This document shows, in pieces, positions 46,693 through 55,211 of a stretch of 64,000 bases of DNA (position 1 is its first letter; each line of letters opens with the position of its first letter). A program made the translations under genes and the position numbers. A model generated the notes under the pieces. It was given only the letters and a program-made list of their open reading frames with translations. It was not told the DNA's origin and searched no databases. Location of the stretch: positions 5,394,001 through 5,458,000 of the forward strand of contig NZ_CP016594.1 of assembly GCF_001698225.1 (NCBI RefSeq), written 5' to 3'. The stretch is from Gordonia terrae (GTDB lineage Bacteria > Actinomycetota > Actinomycetes > Mycobacteriales > Mycobacteriaceae).

Positions 46693-48072
46693 ATGACGAC
46701 AGCGGCACTCCAGATGCGCGGCCCGATCGAGGGCACGCCGGACGCAAAACGCGTCGCCGTCGGCTCCTCGGTCGGCGCCGTGATCGAGACCTACGACTTC
46801 ATCGGCTTCGGTACGGCTGCAGCGCTGTACTTCGGCACTGCGTTCTTCCCCGGACAGAGTTCGGTGGCCGGCACGCTCGCGGCATTTGCCACGCTCGGCG
46901 TCGGGTTCGCCGCCCGCCCCATCGGCGGCATCATCGGCGGGCACCTCGGTGACCGCGTCGGGCGTAAACCCGTCCTCGTCGCCTCGCTGATCGTGATGGG
47001 CCTGGCGACCTTCGTCATCGGCCTGCTCCCGACCTACGCCCAGGTCGGCGTGATCGCCCCGATCCTCCTGGTCATCGTGCGGATCGTGCAGGGCCTCGCC
47101 TTCGGCGCCGAATGGGGTGGCGCGATTCTGATGAGTTACGAACACGCGCCATGGCGGTCGAAGGGCAAGTACACCGGCATCGTGCAGGCCGGCTTCCCCG
47201 TCGGATTGCTGCTGGCCAATCTGGTGTTCCTCGGCAGCGTCCACCTCGGTGGCGACTGGGCCTGGCGGGTGCCGTTCCTGGCCAGCATCGTGCTGGTAGC
47301 GGTCGGGCTGATCATCCGGGCCAAGGTCCCCGAATCCCCGGTGTTCGAGGAGGTCAAGGACTCCGGCCGGGTCGAGAAGTCCCCGGTCATCGAGTCCATC
47401 AAGCACGATTGGCGAGACATCCTGCGCGGCATCGGACTTCGCGTCGCCGAAACCGCCGGTTACGCGGTGTCGATCACCTACATGATCTCGTACCTGCACA
47501 GCGAGGAACTCGCCACCAAGAGCGAGACCCTGACGTCTCTGTGTATCGCCTCTGCGATCGGTGTGGGGGCCACCGTCGGGTGGGCGACACTGACCGACAA
47601 GGTCGGTCGGCGTCCCGTCTACATCGGCGTCTGCGCGTTCGCCGTACTCTTCGCGATCCCGATGTTCCTGCTGGTCAACACAGGCTTGATCTTGTTCATC
47701 GCGGCGACGATCGTCCTGTCCTATGCGGTCTGCCAGAACGCTCTTGCCGGTGCGCAGGGCGCGTGGTTCCCCGAACTGTTCGACGCCGCGCGCCGCGCCT
47801 CGGGAGCCTCCCTCGCCTACCAGATCTCGGCCATGGTCTCCGGCTTCACGCCCTTCATCACGACCCTGCTCTTCATCTGGCTCGGGTGGGTCGGACCCGC
47901 CCTGTTGTTCGCCTCCTACGCCGCGATCGGGCTCGTCGCCGCGCTGATGACCCGCGAGACGTGGGGCCCCGAACAGCGCCGCCTGGTCGCCGACGCGCAC
48001 CGCAATGCAGCTGAACACGACCATGTCGACGAACGCCCTTCTGTCTCCCATCCCACCAAGGAACTGCTGTGA
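46693..48072 (+). CDS. MFS transporter, MHS type, of the split-transketolase cluster
   Basis: A 459-residue membrane carrier with about 12 hydrophobic segments. The MHS signature is SSVGAVIETYDFIGFGTAAA followed by GGHLGDRVGRKPVL. The C-terminal tail is charged and His-rich. ATG 46693 has an AAGGAGG site. The stop overlaps the next start (GTGA), so uptake and the transketolase are coupled. The MHS family usually carries acids or zwitterions, so the imported compound may be a sugar acid rather than a neutral sugar. Confidence 0.9.
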   Translation: MTTAALQMRGPIEGTPDAKRVAVGSSVGAVIETYDFIGFGTAAALYFGTAFFPGQSSVAGTLAAFATLGVGFAARPIGGIIGGHLGDRVGRKPVLVASLIVMGLATFVIGLLPTYAQVGVIAPILLVIVRIVQGLAFGAEWGGAILMSYEHAPWRSKGKYTGIVQAGFPVGLLLANLVFLGSVHLGGDWAWRVPFLASIVLVAVGLIIRAKVPESPVFEEVKDSGRVEKSPVIESIKHDWRDILRGIGLRVAETAGYAVSITYMISYLHSEELATKSETLTSLCIASAIGVGATVGWATLTDKVGRRPVYIGVCAFAVLFAIPMFLLVNTGLILFIAATIVLSYAVCQNALAGAQGAWFPELFDAARRASGASLAYQISAMVSGFTPFITTLLFIWLGWVGPALLFASYAAIGLVAALMTRETWGPEQRRLVADAHRNAAEHDHVDERPSVSHPTKELL

Positions 48073-48965
48073 CTGTCACCTCCCACACCGCCGTCGACAT
48101 CGAGATCGACCCCACCGACCGCCTCGCCGAGGTCACCGACTTCGCCTACCGGATGCGCCACCATGTCATCGACATGGGTGAGGTCCAGGGGCAGGGATAT
48201 GTCGGCCAGGCGCTCGGCGCCGCCGACATCCTCGCGACCGTCTATGCGAGCCAGCTCCGACACCGCCCGACCGACCCCCACTGGGCCGAACGCGACCGCT
48301 TCCTGCTGTCCACCGGGCATTACGCCATCGGCCTCTATGCCGCACTCGCCGCGGCGGGGATCATCGAGACCGACGAACTCCTCACCTACGCCGCCGACGA
48401 CTCCCGTCTTCCCATGTCCGGGATGGCCTCGTACACACCGGGAATGGAGATCTCCGGGGGCTCGCTGGGCCACGGACTGACCGTGGCGGTCGGCATGGCC
48501 CTCGGCTTGCGCCACCAGAACTCGGAATCCCGCATCTTCAACTTCCTGTCCGACGGCGAACTCGACGAAGGGTCGACGTGGGAGGCCGCGATGGGCGCCC
48601 ATCACCATCAGCTGGGCAACCTCATCGCGATGGTCGACATGAACGCGCTGCAGGCCGACGGCCCGACGGCCGGGATTCTGAACATCGAACCGGTCGAACA
48701 GAAATGGGAAGCTGCCGGCTGGTACGTACGCCGGGTCAACGGCAACGATCCGGTCGCACTCCTCGACGCGTTCGACGACGTGGCATCCCGGGCCACCCCG
48801 CGCGGGACACCGTCGATCGTCATCTGCGACACCAAGGTCGGTTATGGCGCGACAATCCTCGAGGATCGCGAGAAGGCGCACTTCATGCGGATCGAGGAGC
48901 ACGAGTGGCAGATCTGCCGAGACCAACTGACCGAACGCTTCTCATCGAACATCCCGAAGGCCTGA
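48069..48965 (+). CDS. Transketolase, N-terminal (TPP pyrophosphate-binding) subunit
   Basis: A 298-residue half-transketolase. Thiamine diphosphate features are LLSTGHYAIGLYAALA, GSLGHG (131-136) and the SDGE (161-164) to Asn192 metal/pyrophosphate motif. It pairs with the downstream gene, which carries the pyrimidine-binding half; together they equal one full transketolase. It moves a two-carbon ketol unit between sugars. GTG 48069 overlaps the transporter stop. One base separates its stop from the next start. The acceptor and donor sugars are unknown. Confidence 0.92.
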   Translation: MTVTSHTAVDIEIDPTDRLAEVTDFAYRMRHHVIDMGEVQGQGYVGQALGAADILATVYASQLRHRPTDPHWAERDRFLLSTGHYAIGLYAALAAAGIIETDELLTYAADDSRLPMSGMASYTPGMEISGGSLGHGLTVAVGMALGLRHQNSESRIFNFLSDGELDEGSTWEAAMGAHHHQLGNLIAMVDMNALQADGPTAGILNIEPVEQKWEAAGWYVRRVNGNDPVALLDAFDDVASRATPRGTPSIVICDTKVGYGATILEDREKAHFMRIEEHEWQICRDQLTERFSSNIPKA

Positions 48966-48966
48966 C

Positions 48967-49953
48967 ATGACCACCACCGCACCGAAACTCAAGACCTCGG
49001 CGATGATCGCCTCGTTCGTCGACCCCGGCCAGCGCACCGTCACGGCGCCGTTCGGCCATGCGCTCGTCCGCGCCGCGGAGGCCGACCCGCGGATCGTCGG
49101 CCTCAGTGCCGACCTCGCCAAGTACACCGACATGCACATCCTCGCCCAGGCGATGCCGGACCGCTTCTTCCAGATGGGCATGGCCGAGCAACTCCTGTTC
49201 GGCGCCGCGGCCGGTATGGCCGAGACAGGACTCATCCCGTTCGCGTCGACCTACTCGGTCTTCGCCGCACGCCGCGCCTACGACTTCCTGTGCTTGGACA
49301 TCGCCGAGCCGAACCTGAACGTCAACATCGTCGGTGGATTGCCCGGCCTCACAACCGGCTACGGCCCGAGCCATCAGGCCACCGAGGACATGGCGATCTT
49401 CCGCGGCATGCCGAACCTGACGATCGTCGACCCCTGCGACTCGGTCGACCTGGAACAGGCTGTGCCGCAATTGGCGGCGGCGCCCGGGCCGTCGTACCTG
49501 CGCCTGCTGCGCGGCAAGGTGGCGACGATTCTCGACGAGTACGACTACACCTTCGAGCTCGGCAAGGCCAAGGTGCTTCGTCCCGGCAACGACGTCGTGT
49601 TCGTCTCCTCGGGGTTGATGACCATGCGTGCATTGCAAGCCGCCGAACAGCTCGAACGGCACAACGTGGACGTGAGCGTCGTCCACACGCCGACCATCAA
49701 ACCGTTCGACTCCGAGACCGTGCTCGGGGAACTGGCGAAGGGTCGCCGCGCCTACACGATGGAGAACCACACGCGCGTGGGTGGGTTGTTCGAGACCGTC
49801 GCCTCGGCGATCGTCGAGCGCGGACTGGGCGTCCAGGTCGGGGCCATCGCGTTGCCCGACGAGTTCCTCGACGCCGGCGCGCTGCCGACCCTGCACCACC
49901 GCTACGGCCTGTCCACCGACAGCATCGAGGCGCGGGTCCTCGCCGAACTCTGA
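48967..49953 (+). CDS. Transketolase, C-terminal (pyrimidine-binding) subunit
   Basis: A 328-residue partner of the preceding gene. It holds the conserved Glu74 in MGMAEQLLFG, which activates the thiamine ring, and the FASTYSVFAARRAYDFL block. A C-terminal transketolase domain follows (about 195-320, with TMENHTRVGGLFE). Split transketolases of this form occur in dedicated sugar-catabolic clusters, for example in apiose degradation, rather than in the pentose phosphate pathway. No sugar kinase is in the cluster. GTG/ATG spacing implies coupled translation. Confidence 0.92.
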   Translation: MTTTAPKLKTSAMIASFVDPGQRTVTAPFGHALVRAAEADPRIVGLSADLAKYTDMHILAQAMPDRFFQMGMAEQLLFGAAAGMAETGLIPFASTYSVFAARRAYDFLCLDIAEPNLNVNIVGGLPGLTTGYGPSHQATEDMAIFRGMPNLTIVDPCDSVDLEQAVPQLAAAPGPSYLRLLRGKVATILDEYDYTFELGKAKVLRPGNDVVFVSSGLMTMRALQAAEQLERHNVDVSVVHTPTIKPFDSETVLGELAKGRRAYTMENHTRVGGLFETVASAIVERGLGVQVGAIALPDEFLDAGALPTLHHRYGLSTDSIEARVLAEL

Positions 49954-50002
49954 GATCTCCGCGCCGTCCGCCCTTCTGGAAACGCCGTGCACGTACACTC
50001 AT

Positions 50003-50038
50003 GTCAACAAACAGCAGTCAACATCGGTGTTGTCGACA
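50003..50038. promoter_or_regulatory. GTCAACA operator cluster upstream of the GntR gene
   Basis: GTCAACA occurs at 50003 and 50017, with the inverse-like TGTTGTCGACA at 50028-50038, ending 11 bases before the regulator's ATG. It matches the cluster at 46562-46603 in element type and order, suggesting autoregulation plus control of the isomerase-transporter promoter. Confidence 0.6.
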
Positions 50039-50049
50039 GGAGGACGGCC

Positions 50050-50709
50050 ATGGCGGACCAGAAGGGCGCGCTGCTCGGTCTGCAACGCACAAATTTGCGT
50101 GAACAGGCCGTCGCGGCCCTGCGCACGGCCATCACCAGCGGCGAGTTGCGTCCGCGGAGTGCCCTGGTCGAGACGGAACTGTCGGAGCGCCTGGGTATCA
50201 GCCGCGGCACACTGCGGGAGGCGTTGCGCCAACTTCAGCAGGAGGGGCTGGTGGTGTCGGGCCCGCGCGGCCGGCTCTCCGTGCGCAGCCTCGATCAGAA
50301 AGAGATCCGCGACATCTTCGCGGTCCGCGCCGCTCTCGAGGAACTCGCAGCCGTCCAGCTCGCCGCCCGGTCCGATCGGGGTCTCGTCGCAGAAGAACTG
50401 CGAGAAACCCTGTCGCGCATGGCCAGTGCGGGAGCCGACAATCTCGACGAGCGAATCGAGGCCGACCTCGACTTCCACCGCACGATGTGCCGCCTCACCG
50501 GCAACGAGACGCTCGTGCACTCGTGGACTTCGCTCGAGGGTTCGATACGGATGTCGATCATGTACGCCGGGACTGATCGAGCGCTCGGCAACATGGACAC
50601 CGATCGCCACATGGCGGTGGTCGACGCGATCGACAGCGGAGACACGGCGGCGGCCCGACAGACGGTTGCCGATCACATGAACTGGGCGGCGGACAACCTG
50701 GTGCGGTGA
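50050..50709 (+). CDS. GntR family (FCD) regulator of the split-transketolase cluster
   Basis: A 219-residue regulator. The HTH is TELSERLGISRGTLREALRQ, and the FCD domain covers about 90-210 with DLDFHRTMCRLTGNETLVHS. ATG 50050 follows an ideal AGGAGG site, which decides the start over the longer frame at 49987; that longer frame would also cover the operator. It is 96 bases after the transketolase genes on the same strand. The shared operator elements make it the likely controller of this cluster. Confidence 0.9.
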   Translation: MADQKGALLGLQRTNLREQAVAALRTAITSGELRPRSALVETELSERLGISRGTLREALRQLQQEGLVVSGPRGRLSVRSLDQKEIRDIFAVRAALEELAAVQLAARSDRGLVAEELRETLSRMASAGADNLDERIEADLDFHRTMCRLTGNETLVHSWTSLEGSIRMSIMYAGTDRALGNMDTDRHMAVVDAIDSGDTAAARQTVADHMNWAADNLVR

Positions 50710-50776
50710 CCGGGCCACCGGTGCCGACCGTCAGCCCTACGTCGAGATCCTGAGGCGCATCGCGGCCCTCAGCCGA

Positions 50777-51367
50777 TCACGCCTGCTGCAGCAGCGTCGA
50801 GGCGATCGTCGCCAGGCCTTTCACCGCGGCGGTGGCGTCGCGGTGCCACTGCGCTTGCACGACTGCGCCGTCGACCGCCACTCCGAGGGCTTGTGCTGTC
50901 CGGTTGCGGTTCGCACCTGGCGGAAGAGTCGCTTTGATGGCCGCGACCACATCTGCCTTGTGTCGAGCGGTGACGGCATACACCTCGGGTAGATCGGCCC
51001 CGATCTCGTTGACGCTGTTGATGAAAGCGCAACCGCGGAAAGAGTCCGCGGTGAGCCACTCCTCGATCGCCGACACCACCGCGGGGCGGCGACGATTGCC
51101 GGCAGCATGGCGGTCGAGCGCGCCGACGAACCACTCCACCCAGCGCCGATGTCGCAGATCCAGAAAAGCCAGGATCAGTGCGTCCTTACTCGGAAAGTGT
51201 CGATAGAAGGTCACCTTGGTGACCCCGGCCTCGGCGATCACCTTGTCGATGCCGGTCGCCCGGATGCCGTCGCGATAGAACAGCCGGTACGCGGTGGCCA
51301 GTATCCGTTCCCGAGCCGGGAGGGTCGGCACATCGATGTGCGGATCCAGTGTTTCGGCGATGCTCAC
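50777..51367 (-). CDS. TetR family transcriptional regulator
   Basis: A 196-residue repressor. The N-terminal HTH is GIDKVIAEAGVTKVTFYRHF, preceded by the usual ILATAYRLFYRDG helix. The C-terminal ligand domain has RGCAFINSVNEIGADLPEV. GTG 51367 is chosen because the longer frame runs into its own operator-like repeats; the ribosome site is weak (GATGGTGG). Three 18-bp dyads lie within 100 bases upstream. No divergent structural gene is present, so the regulated genes other than itself are unknown. Confidence 0.88.
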   Translation of the reverse strand: MSIAETLDPHIDVPTLPARERILATAYRLFYRDGIRATGIDKVIAEAGVTKVTFYRHFPSKDALILAFLDLRHRRWVEWFVGALDRHAAGNRRRPAVVSAIEEWLTADSFRGCAFINSVNEIGADLPEVYAVTARHKADVVAAIKATLPPGANRNRTAQALGVAVDGAVVQAQWHRDATAAVKGLATIASTLLQQA

Positions 51368-51376
51368 GCCACCATC

Positions 51377-51466
51377 GTAGACAGATCTGTCCACAGTCTC
51401 CAGCGCCCGGGTGGACAAGTCTGTCTACATTGCCTACGGTCGTCATGTAGACAGGTTCGTCTACAT
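51377..51466. promoter_or_regulatory. Three operator-like 18-bp dyads upstream of the TetR gene
   Basis: The sites are GTAGACAGATCTGTCCAC (51377), GTGGACAAGTCTGTCTAC (51411) and GTAGACAGGTTCGTCTAC (51447, extended by AT/AT). All follow GTAGACA-N4-TGTCTAC with few mismatches. Centres are 34 and 36 bases apart, a bit over three helical turns. Position and symmetry make the adjacent TetR protein the obvious binder. Confidence 0.75.
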
Positions 51467-51507
51467 GAGCAGGACACCTCCCCCCACACAGACTTCGACA
51501 GTGACCA

Positions 51508-51540
51508 CGGGCCCGCACCAGGGGTGCTGGTGCGGGCCCG
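51508..51540 (-). terminator. Hairpin after pyruvate carboxylase
   Basis: Perfect 13-bp arms CGGGCCCGCACCA and TGGTGCGGGCCCG around a 7-base loop, 25 bases past the pyc stop on the minus strand. No T-run follows. It also shields the TetR operator region from pyc readthrough. Confidence 0.75.
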
Positions 51541-51565
51541 GAATCGCTTCCAGCGCGGGCGGGTA

Positions 51566-54500
51566 TCAGGAGGAGGCCAGCGTCAGAAGCAGGTCACCAC
51601 CCTCGACCTCGGCCGAGCCCGACACCGTGACCCGTTGCACCACACCGGAACACGGTGCGGTGATCGTCGCCTCCATCTTCATGGCCTCGATGGTCCCGAC
51701 CGGCTCGCCGCGTCGTAGCTCGTCGCCTTCCTTCACGGCGAGCGTCACCACGCCCGCGAAGGGCGCGGCGAGGTGTCCCGGATCGCTGCGGTCGGCCTTC
51801 TCCGCCGCCCGCGTCGTCGACTCCACGGACCGATCCCGAACCCGCACCGGCCGAAGCTGTCCGTTGAGGATGCACAGCACGTTGCGCATCCCCGACTCGT
51901 CCGCATCGGAGATCGCCTCGAGCCCGATGAGCAGCTCGACGCCCTTCTCCAGTTCGACGCGGTGCTCCTCGTCCTGGCGGAGTCCGTAGAAGAACTGGTT
52001 CGTCGACAGGCGCGAGGTGTCACCGAAAGTCCGCCGATGCTCGAGGTATTCGCGATCCGGCGCCGGGAAGAGCAACCGGTTGAGGGCGCTGCGGCGTTGC
52101 GCCGACGTCCCGGCGAGAGCCCCGAGGTCGTCGTCGGTGAGTTCCTGCGCCGGACGCGGGTCCGCGCGGCCCTCCAACGCGCGCGTGCGCAGCGGCTCCG
52201 GCCAACCGCCCGCCGGTTCGCCCAGGTCTCCGCGCAGGAACTCGAGGACCGAGTCCGGGATGTCGTAGGCCGTGGGGTCGGCGGCGAACTCCGCGGCGCT
52301 CGCACCGGCCCCGACGAGCGCGAGCGCCAGGTCGCCCACGACCTTCGACGAGGGCGTCACCTTGATGAGCCGGCCCAGGGCGGCGTCGGCACCGGCATAG
52401 GCGGCCTCGACGTCCTCGAACCGGTCCGCCAGCCCCAGGGCCAGTGCCTGTTGCCGTAGGTTGGAGAGCTGGCCGCCGGGGATCTCGTGTGCATAGACCC
52501 GGCCCGTCGGCGCAGGCAGGCCGGTGTCGAACGGCGCGTACGCGGCACGGACCGCGGCCCAGTACGGTTCCAGCGCGCACGTCGCACCGAGGTCGATCCC
52601 CGTGTCGCGGTCGGTGTGCCGGGTCGCGGCGACGATCGCCGACAGCGGAGGCTGACTGGTCGTCCCGGCGAGAGGGGCGCTGGCCCCGTCCACGGCGTCC
52701 ACGCCGGCCTCCCACGCCGCGAGGTACGTCGCGAGCTGGCCGCCTGCGGTGTCGTGCGTGTGCAGATGTACCGGTAGGTCGAATCGAGACCGCAACGCGC
52801 GCACCAACGTTGCTGCGGCGGCGGGGCGTAGCAGGCCGGCCATGTCCTTGACGGCCAGCACATGGGCACCCGCCTCGACGATCCGCTCGGCCAGGGCGAG
52901 GTGGTAGTCCAGCGTGTACAGGGTCTCGCCCGGATCACCGAGATCGCCCGTGTAGGACATCGCGACCTCCGCGACGCCGGTCCCCGTCTCGCGCACCGCG
53001 TCGATCGCCGGGCGCATCGCGTCGACGTTGTTCAGGGCGTCGAAGATCCGGAAGACGTCGACGCCGGTGGCTGCCGCCTCTCGGACGAACGCATCGCTGA
53101 CCTGCTGGGGATAGGGCGTGTAGCCCACCGTGTTCTTGCCGCGCAGCAGCATCTGCAGACAGATGTTGGGCATCTCTTCCCGGAGGGCGGCCAGACGCTC
53201 CCAGGGGTCCTCCTTCAGGAACCGCAGTGCGACGTCGAAGGTGGCGCCGCCCCACGCCTCGACCGACCACAGCTGTGGGGTCATCCGCGCGACGTACGGA
53301 GCGACCGTCAGCAGGTCCCGGGTACGGACACGGGTGGCCAGCAGCGACTGGTGGGCGTCCCGAAAGGTGGTGTCGGTCAACGCCAGTGCGCTCGACGCGC
53401 GCAGTTCCGCGGCGAAGGCCTCGGGCCCCAGTCTGCGCAGGCGGTCGCGGGATCCTTCCGGCGGGGTGACCGACAGGTCGACGACCGGCAGCTTGTCGGA
53501 GGGATACACCGTCGAGGGACGCTCGCCGTTGGGCCGGTTCACCGTGATGTCGGCGAGGTAGCGGAGGATTCGGGTGCCGCGGTCGGCCGACGCATGCTGG
53601 TCGAGGAGGTCCGGCCGGGACTCGATGAACGACGTGGTCACCCGCCACTCGCCGAAGTCCTCGTCGGCCAGAACCGCCTGCAGGAACGGGATGTTGGTGG
53701 CGACCCCGCGCACCCGGAACTCCGCGATAGCCCGTTGGGCGCGCGCCCTGGCCGTGGCGAGATCCCGCCCGCGGCAGGTCAGTTTCACCAGCATCGAGTC
53801 GAAGTGCGACCCGATCTCGGAGCCGAGTCCGACGCTGCCGTCGAGTCGCACCCCCGAGCCGCCCGGGGTGCGGTAGGCGGTGATCCGGCCGGTGTCGGGC
53901 CGGAATCCGTCGGTGACATCCTCGGTGGTGATCCGGCACTGCACGGCGGCTCCGCGGATCTCGATCGACTCCTGGGCGAGCCCGAGGTCCGCGAGAGTCG
54001 CGCCCGACGCGATCTGCATCTGGGCCGCAACGAGGTCGACGTCGGTGATCTCCTCGGTGATCGTGTGCTCCACCTGGATTCGCGGGTTCATCTCGATGAA
54101 GACGTGGCGGCCGTCGGCACCGAGCAGGAATTCCACCGTGCCGGCACAGGTGTAGCCGATGTGACGGGCGAACGCGACCGCGTCGGAGCAGATCCGGTCC
54201 CGGACTTCCGGGTCGAGCCGGGGCGCCGGCGCCACCTCGACGACCTTCTGATGGCGCCGCTGCAGCGAGCAGTCCCGCTCGTACAGGTGGATGACCTCGC
54301 CCGCGGCGTCGGCCAGGATCTGCACCTCGATGTGCCGGGCGTCGACCACCGCGCGCTCCAGGAACACCGTTCCGTCACCGAAGGCCGTCGTCGCCTCCCG
54401 CGATGCGGCCTCGATCGCCGTGCGGAGACCCTCGGGTCGGTCGACCCGGCGCATGCCCCGACCACCCCCGCCGGCCACCGCCTTGACGAACAGGGGGAAC

Positions 54501-54955
54501 CCGATCTCCTCGCCCGCCGCCACCAACTGGTCCACATCACTCGACGGCGCCGAGGAGACCAGCACCGGCAGGCCCGCCGCCGCGGCGGCGGCCACGGCCC
54601 GCGACTTGTCGCCCGCCAGCTCCAGCACGTCGGCGGACGGCCCGACGAACGTGATCCCCTGAGCCGCACACGCGCGCGCCAGAGCGGGATTCTCGGACAG
54701 GAAGCCGTACCCCGGGTAGACGGCGTCGGCGCCGGCTGCGACCGCGGTGCTGACCACCTCGTCGACCGAGAGGTAGGCGCGTACGGGATGTCCGCGCTCA
54801 CCGATCTCGTAGGATTCGAACGCCTTCGCCCGGTGCACCGAGTTGCGATCCTCATGGGGGTAGACAGCGACGGTCGTCGCACCGAGTTCGACCGCCGCGC
54901 GGAACGCCCGCACCGCGATCTCGCCCCGATTCGCCACCAGCACCTTCTCGAACAT
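51566..54955 (-). CDS. pyc: Pyruvate carboxylase
   Basis: A full-length 1129-residue enzyme. The biotin carboxylase part (about 1-450) starts FEKVLVANRGEIAVRAFRAA and has the Gly-rich loop AGGGGRGMRR. The carboxyltransferase part (about 525-830) opens TDTTFRDAHQSLLATRVRT. The biotin carrier end has AMKME with Lys1093. It carboxylates pyruvate to oxaloacetate for anaplerosis. ATG 54955 follows an AGAAAGGAAA stretch. It is divergent from the swivel-domain operon. No accessory gene adjoins it. Confidence 0.96.
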   Translation of the reverse strand: MFEKVLVANRGEIAVRAFRAAVELGATTVAVYPHEDRNSVHRAKAFESYEIGERGHPVRAYLSVDEVVSTAVAAGADAVYPGYGFLSENPALARACAAQGITFVGPSADVLELAGDKSRAVAAAAAAGLPVLVSSAPSSDVDQLVAAGEEIGFPLFVKAVAGGGGRGMRRVDRPEGLRTAIEAASREATTAFGDGTVFLERAVVDARHIEVQILADAAGEVIHLYERDCSLQRRHQKVVEVAPAPRLDPEVRDRICSDAVAFARHIGYTCAGTVEFLLGADGRHVFIEMNPRIQVEHTITEEITDVDLVAAQMQIASGATLADLGLAQESIEIRGAAVQCRITTEDVTDGFRPDTGRITAYRTPGGSGVRLDGSVGLGSEIGSHFDSMLVKLTCRGRDLATARARAQRAIAEFRVRGVATNIPFLQAVLADEDFGEWRVTTSFIESRPDLLDQHASADRGTRILRYLADITVNRPNGERPSTVYPSDKLPVVDLSVTPPEGSRDRLRRLGPEAFAAELRASSALALTDTTFRDAHQSLLATRVRTRDLLTVAPYVARMTPQLWSVEAWGGATFDVALRFLKEDPWERLAALREEMPNICLQMLLRGKNTVGYTPYPQQVSDAFVREAAATGVDVFRIFDALNNVDAMRPAIDAVRETGTGVAEVAMSYTGDLGDPGETLYTLDYHLALAERIVEAGAHVLAVKDMAGLLRPAAAATLVRALRSRFDLPVHLHTHDTAGGQLATYLAAWEAGVDAVDGASAPLAGTTSQPPLSAIVAATRHTDRDTGIDLGATCALEPYWAAVRAAYAPFDTGLPAPTGRVYAHEIPGGQLSNLRQQALALGLADRFEDVEAAYAGADAALGRLIKVTPSSKVVGDLALALVGAGASAAEFAADPTAYDIPDSVLEFLRGDLGEPAGGWPEPLRTRALEGRADPRPAQELTDDDLGALAGTSAQRRSALNRLLFPAPDREYLEHRRTFGDTSRLSTNQFFYGLRQDEEHRVELEKGVELLIGLEAISDADESGMRNVLCILNGQLRPVRVRDRSVESTTRAAEKADRSDPGHLAAPFAGVVTLAVKEGDELRRGEPVGTIEAMKMEATITAPCSGVVQRVTVSGSAEVEGGDLLLTLASS

Positions 54956-55130
54956 GGGTTTTCCTTTCTGTCACCGGATGCGCCGGGGAGAACCACGTGG
55001 AAGGACGGGCGGCGCCGGGAAGTCTGTGACCCAGATCTCCGGGGTCTGCACGCACCATACTAGATACACCGTCAAGTTACTGATTGAGCGTGTACGCGCG
55101 ACTCATGCGTCCAAACAGCTGCGAAATATC

Positions 55131-55167
55131 TCTGTACATGTTTCCATCAGCGTCAGCTTTCTATAGT
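55131..55167. promoter_or_regulatory. TGTACATG site and promoter-like sequence before the swivel-domain operon
   Basis: CTGTACATG (55132-55140) repeats the core seen at 18033 and 43923. A -10-like TATAGT lies at 55162-55167, placing the TGTACATG site at or just upstream of the -35 position, where a repressor would act. The whole pyc-to-operon space (54956-55211) is AT-rich for this genome. No other element is assigned. Confidence 0.45.
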
Positions 55168-55211
55168 GTGACTTGACATACACATCTCGTCACCTCGATC
55201 GAGGAGGAACC

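Noticed and set aside
51411..51989. Plus-strand frame starting inside the TetR operator array
   Set aside because: Most of it is antisense to the pyc 3' end and it has no ribosome site or domain; it does not supply the missing divergent target.
52862..55063. 733-codon plus-strand frame
   Set aside because: It is antisense to pyruvate carboxylase and only mirrors that gene's codon pattern.
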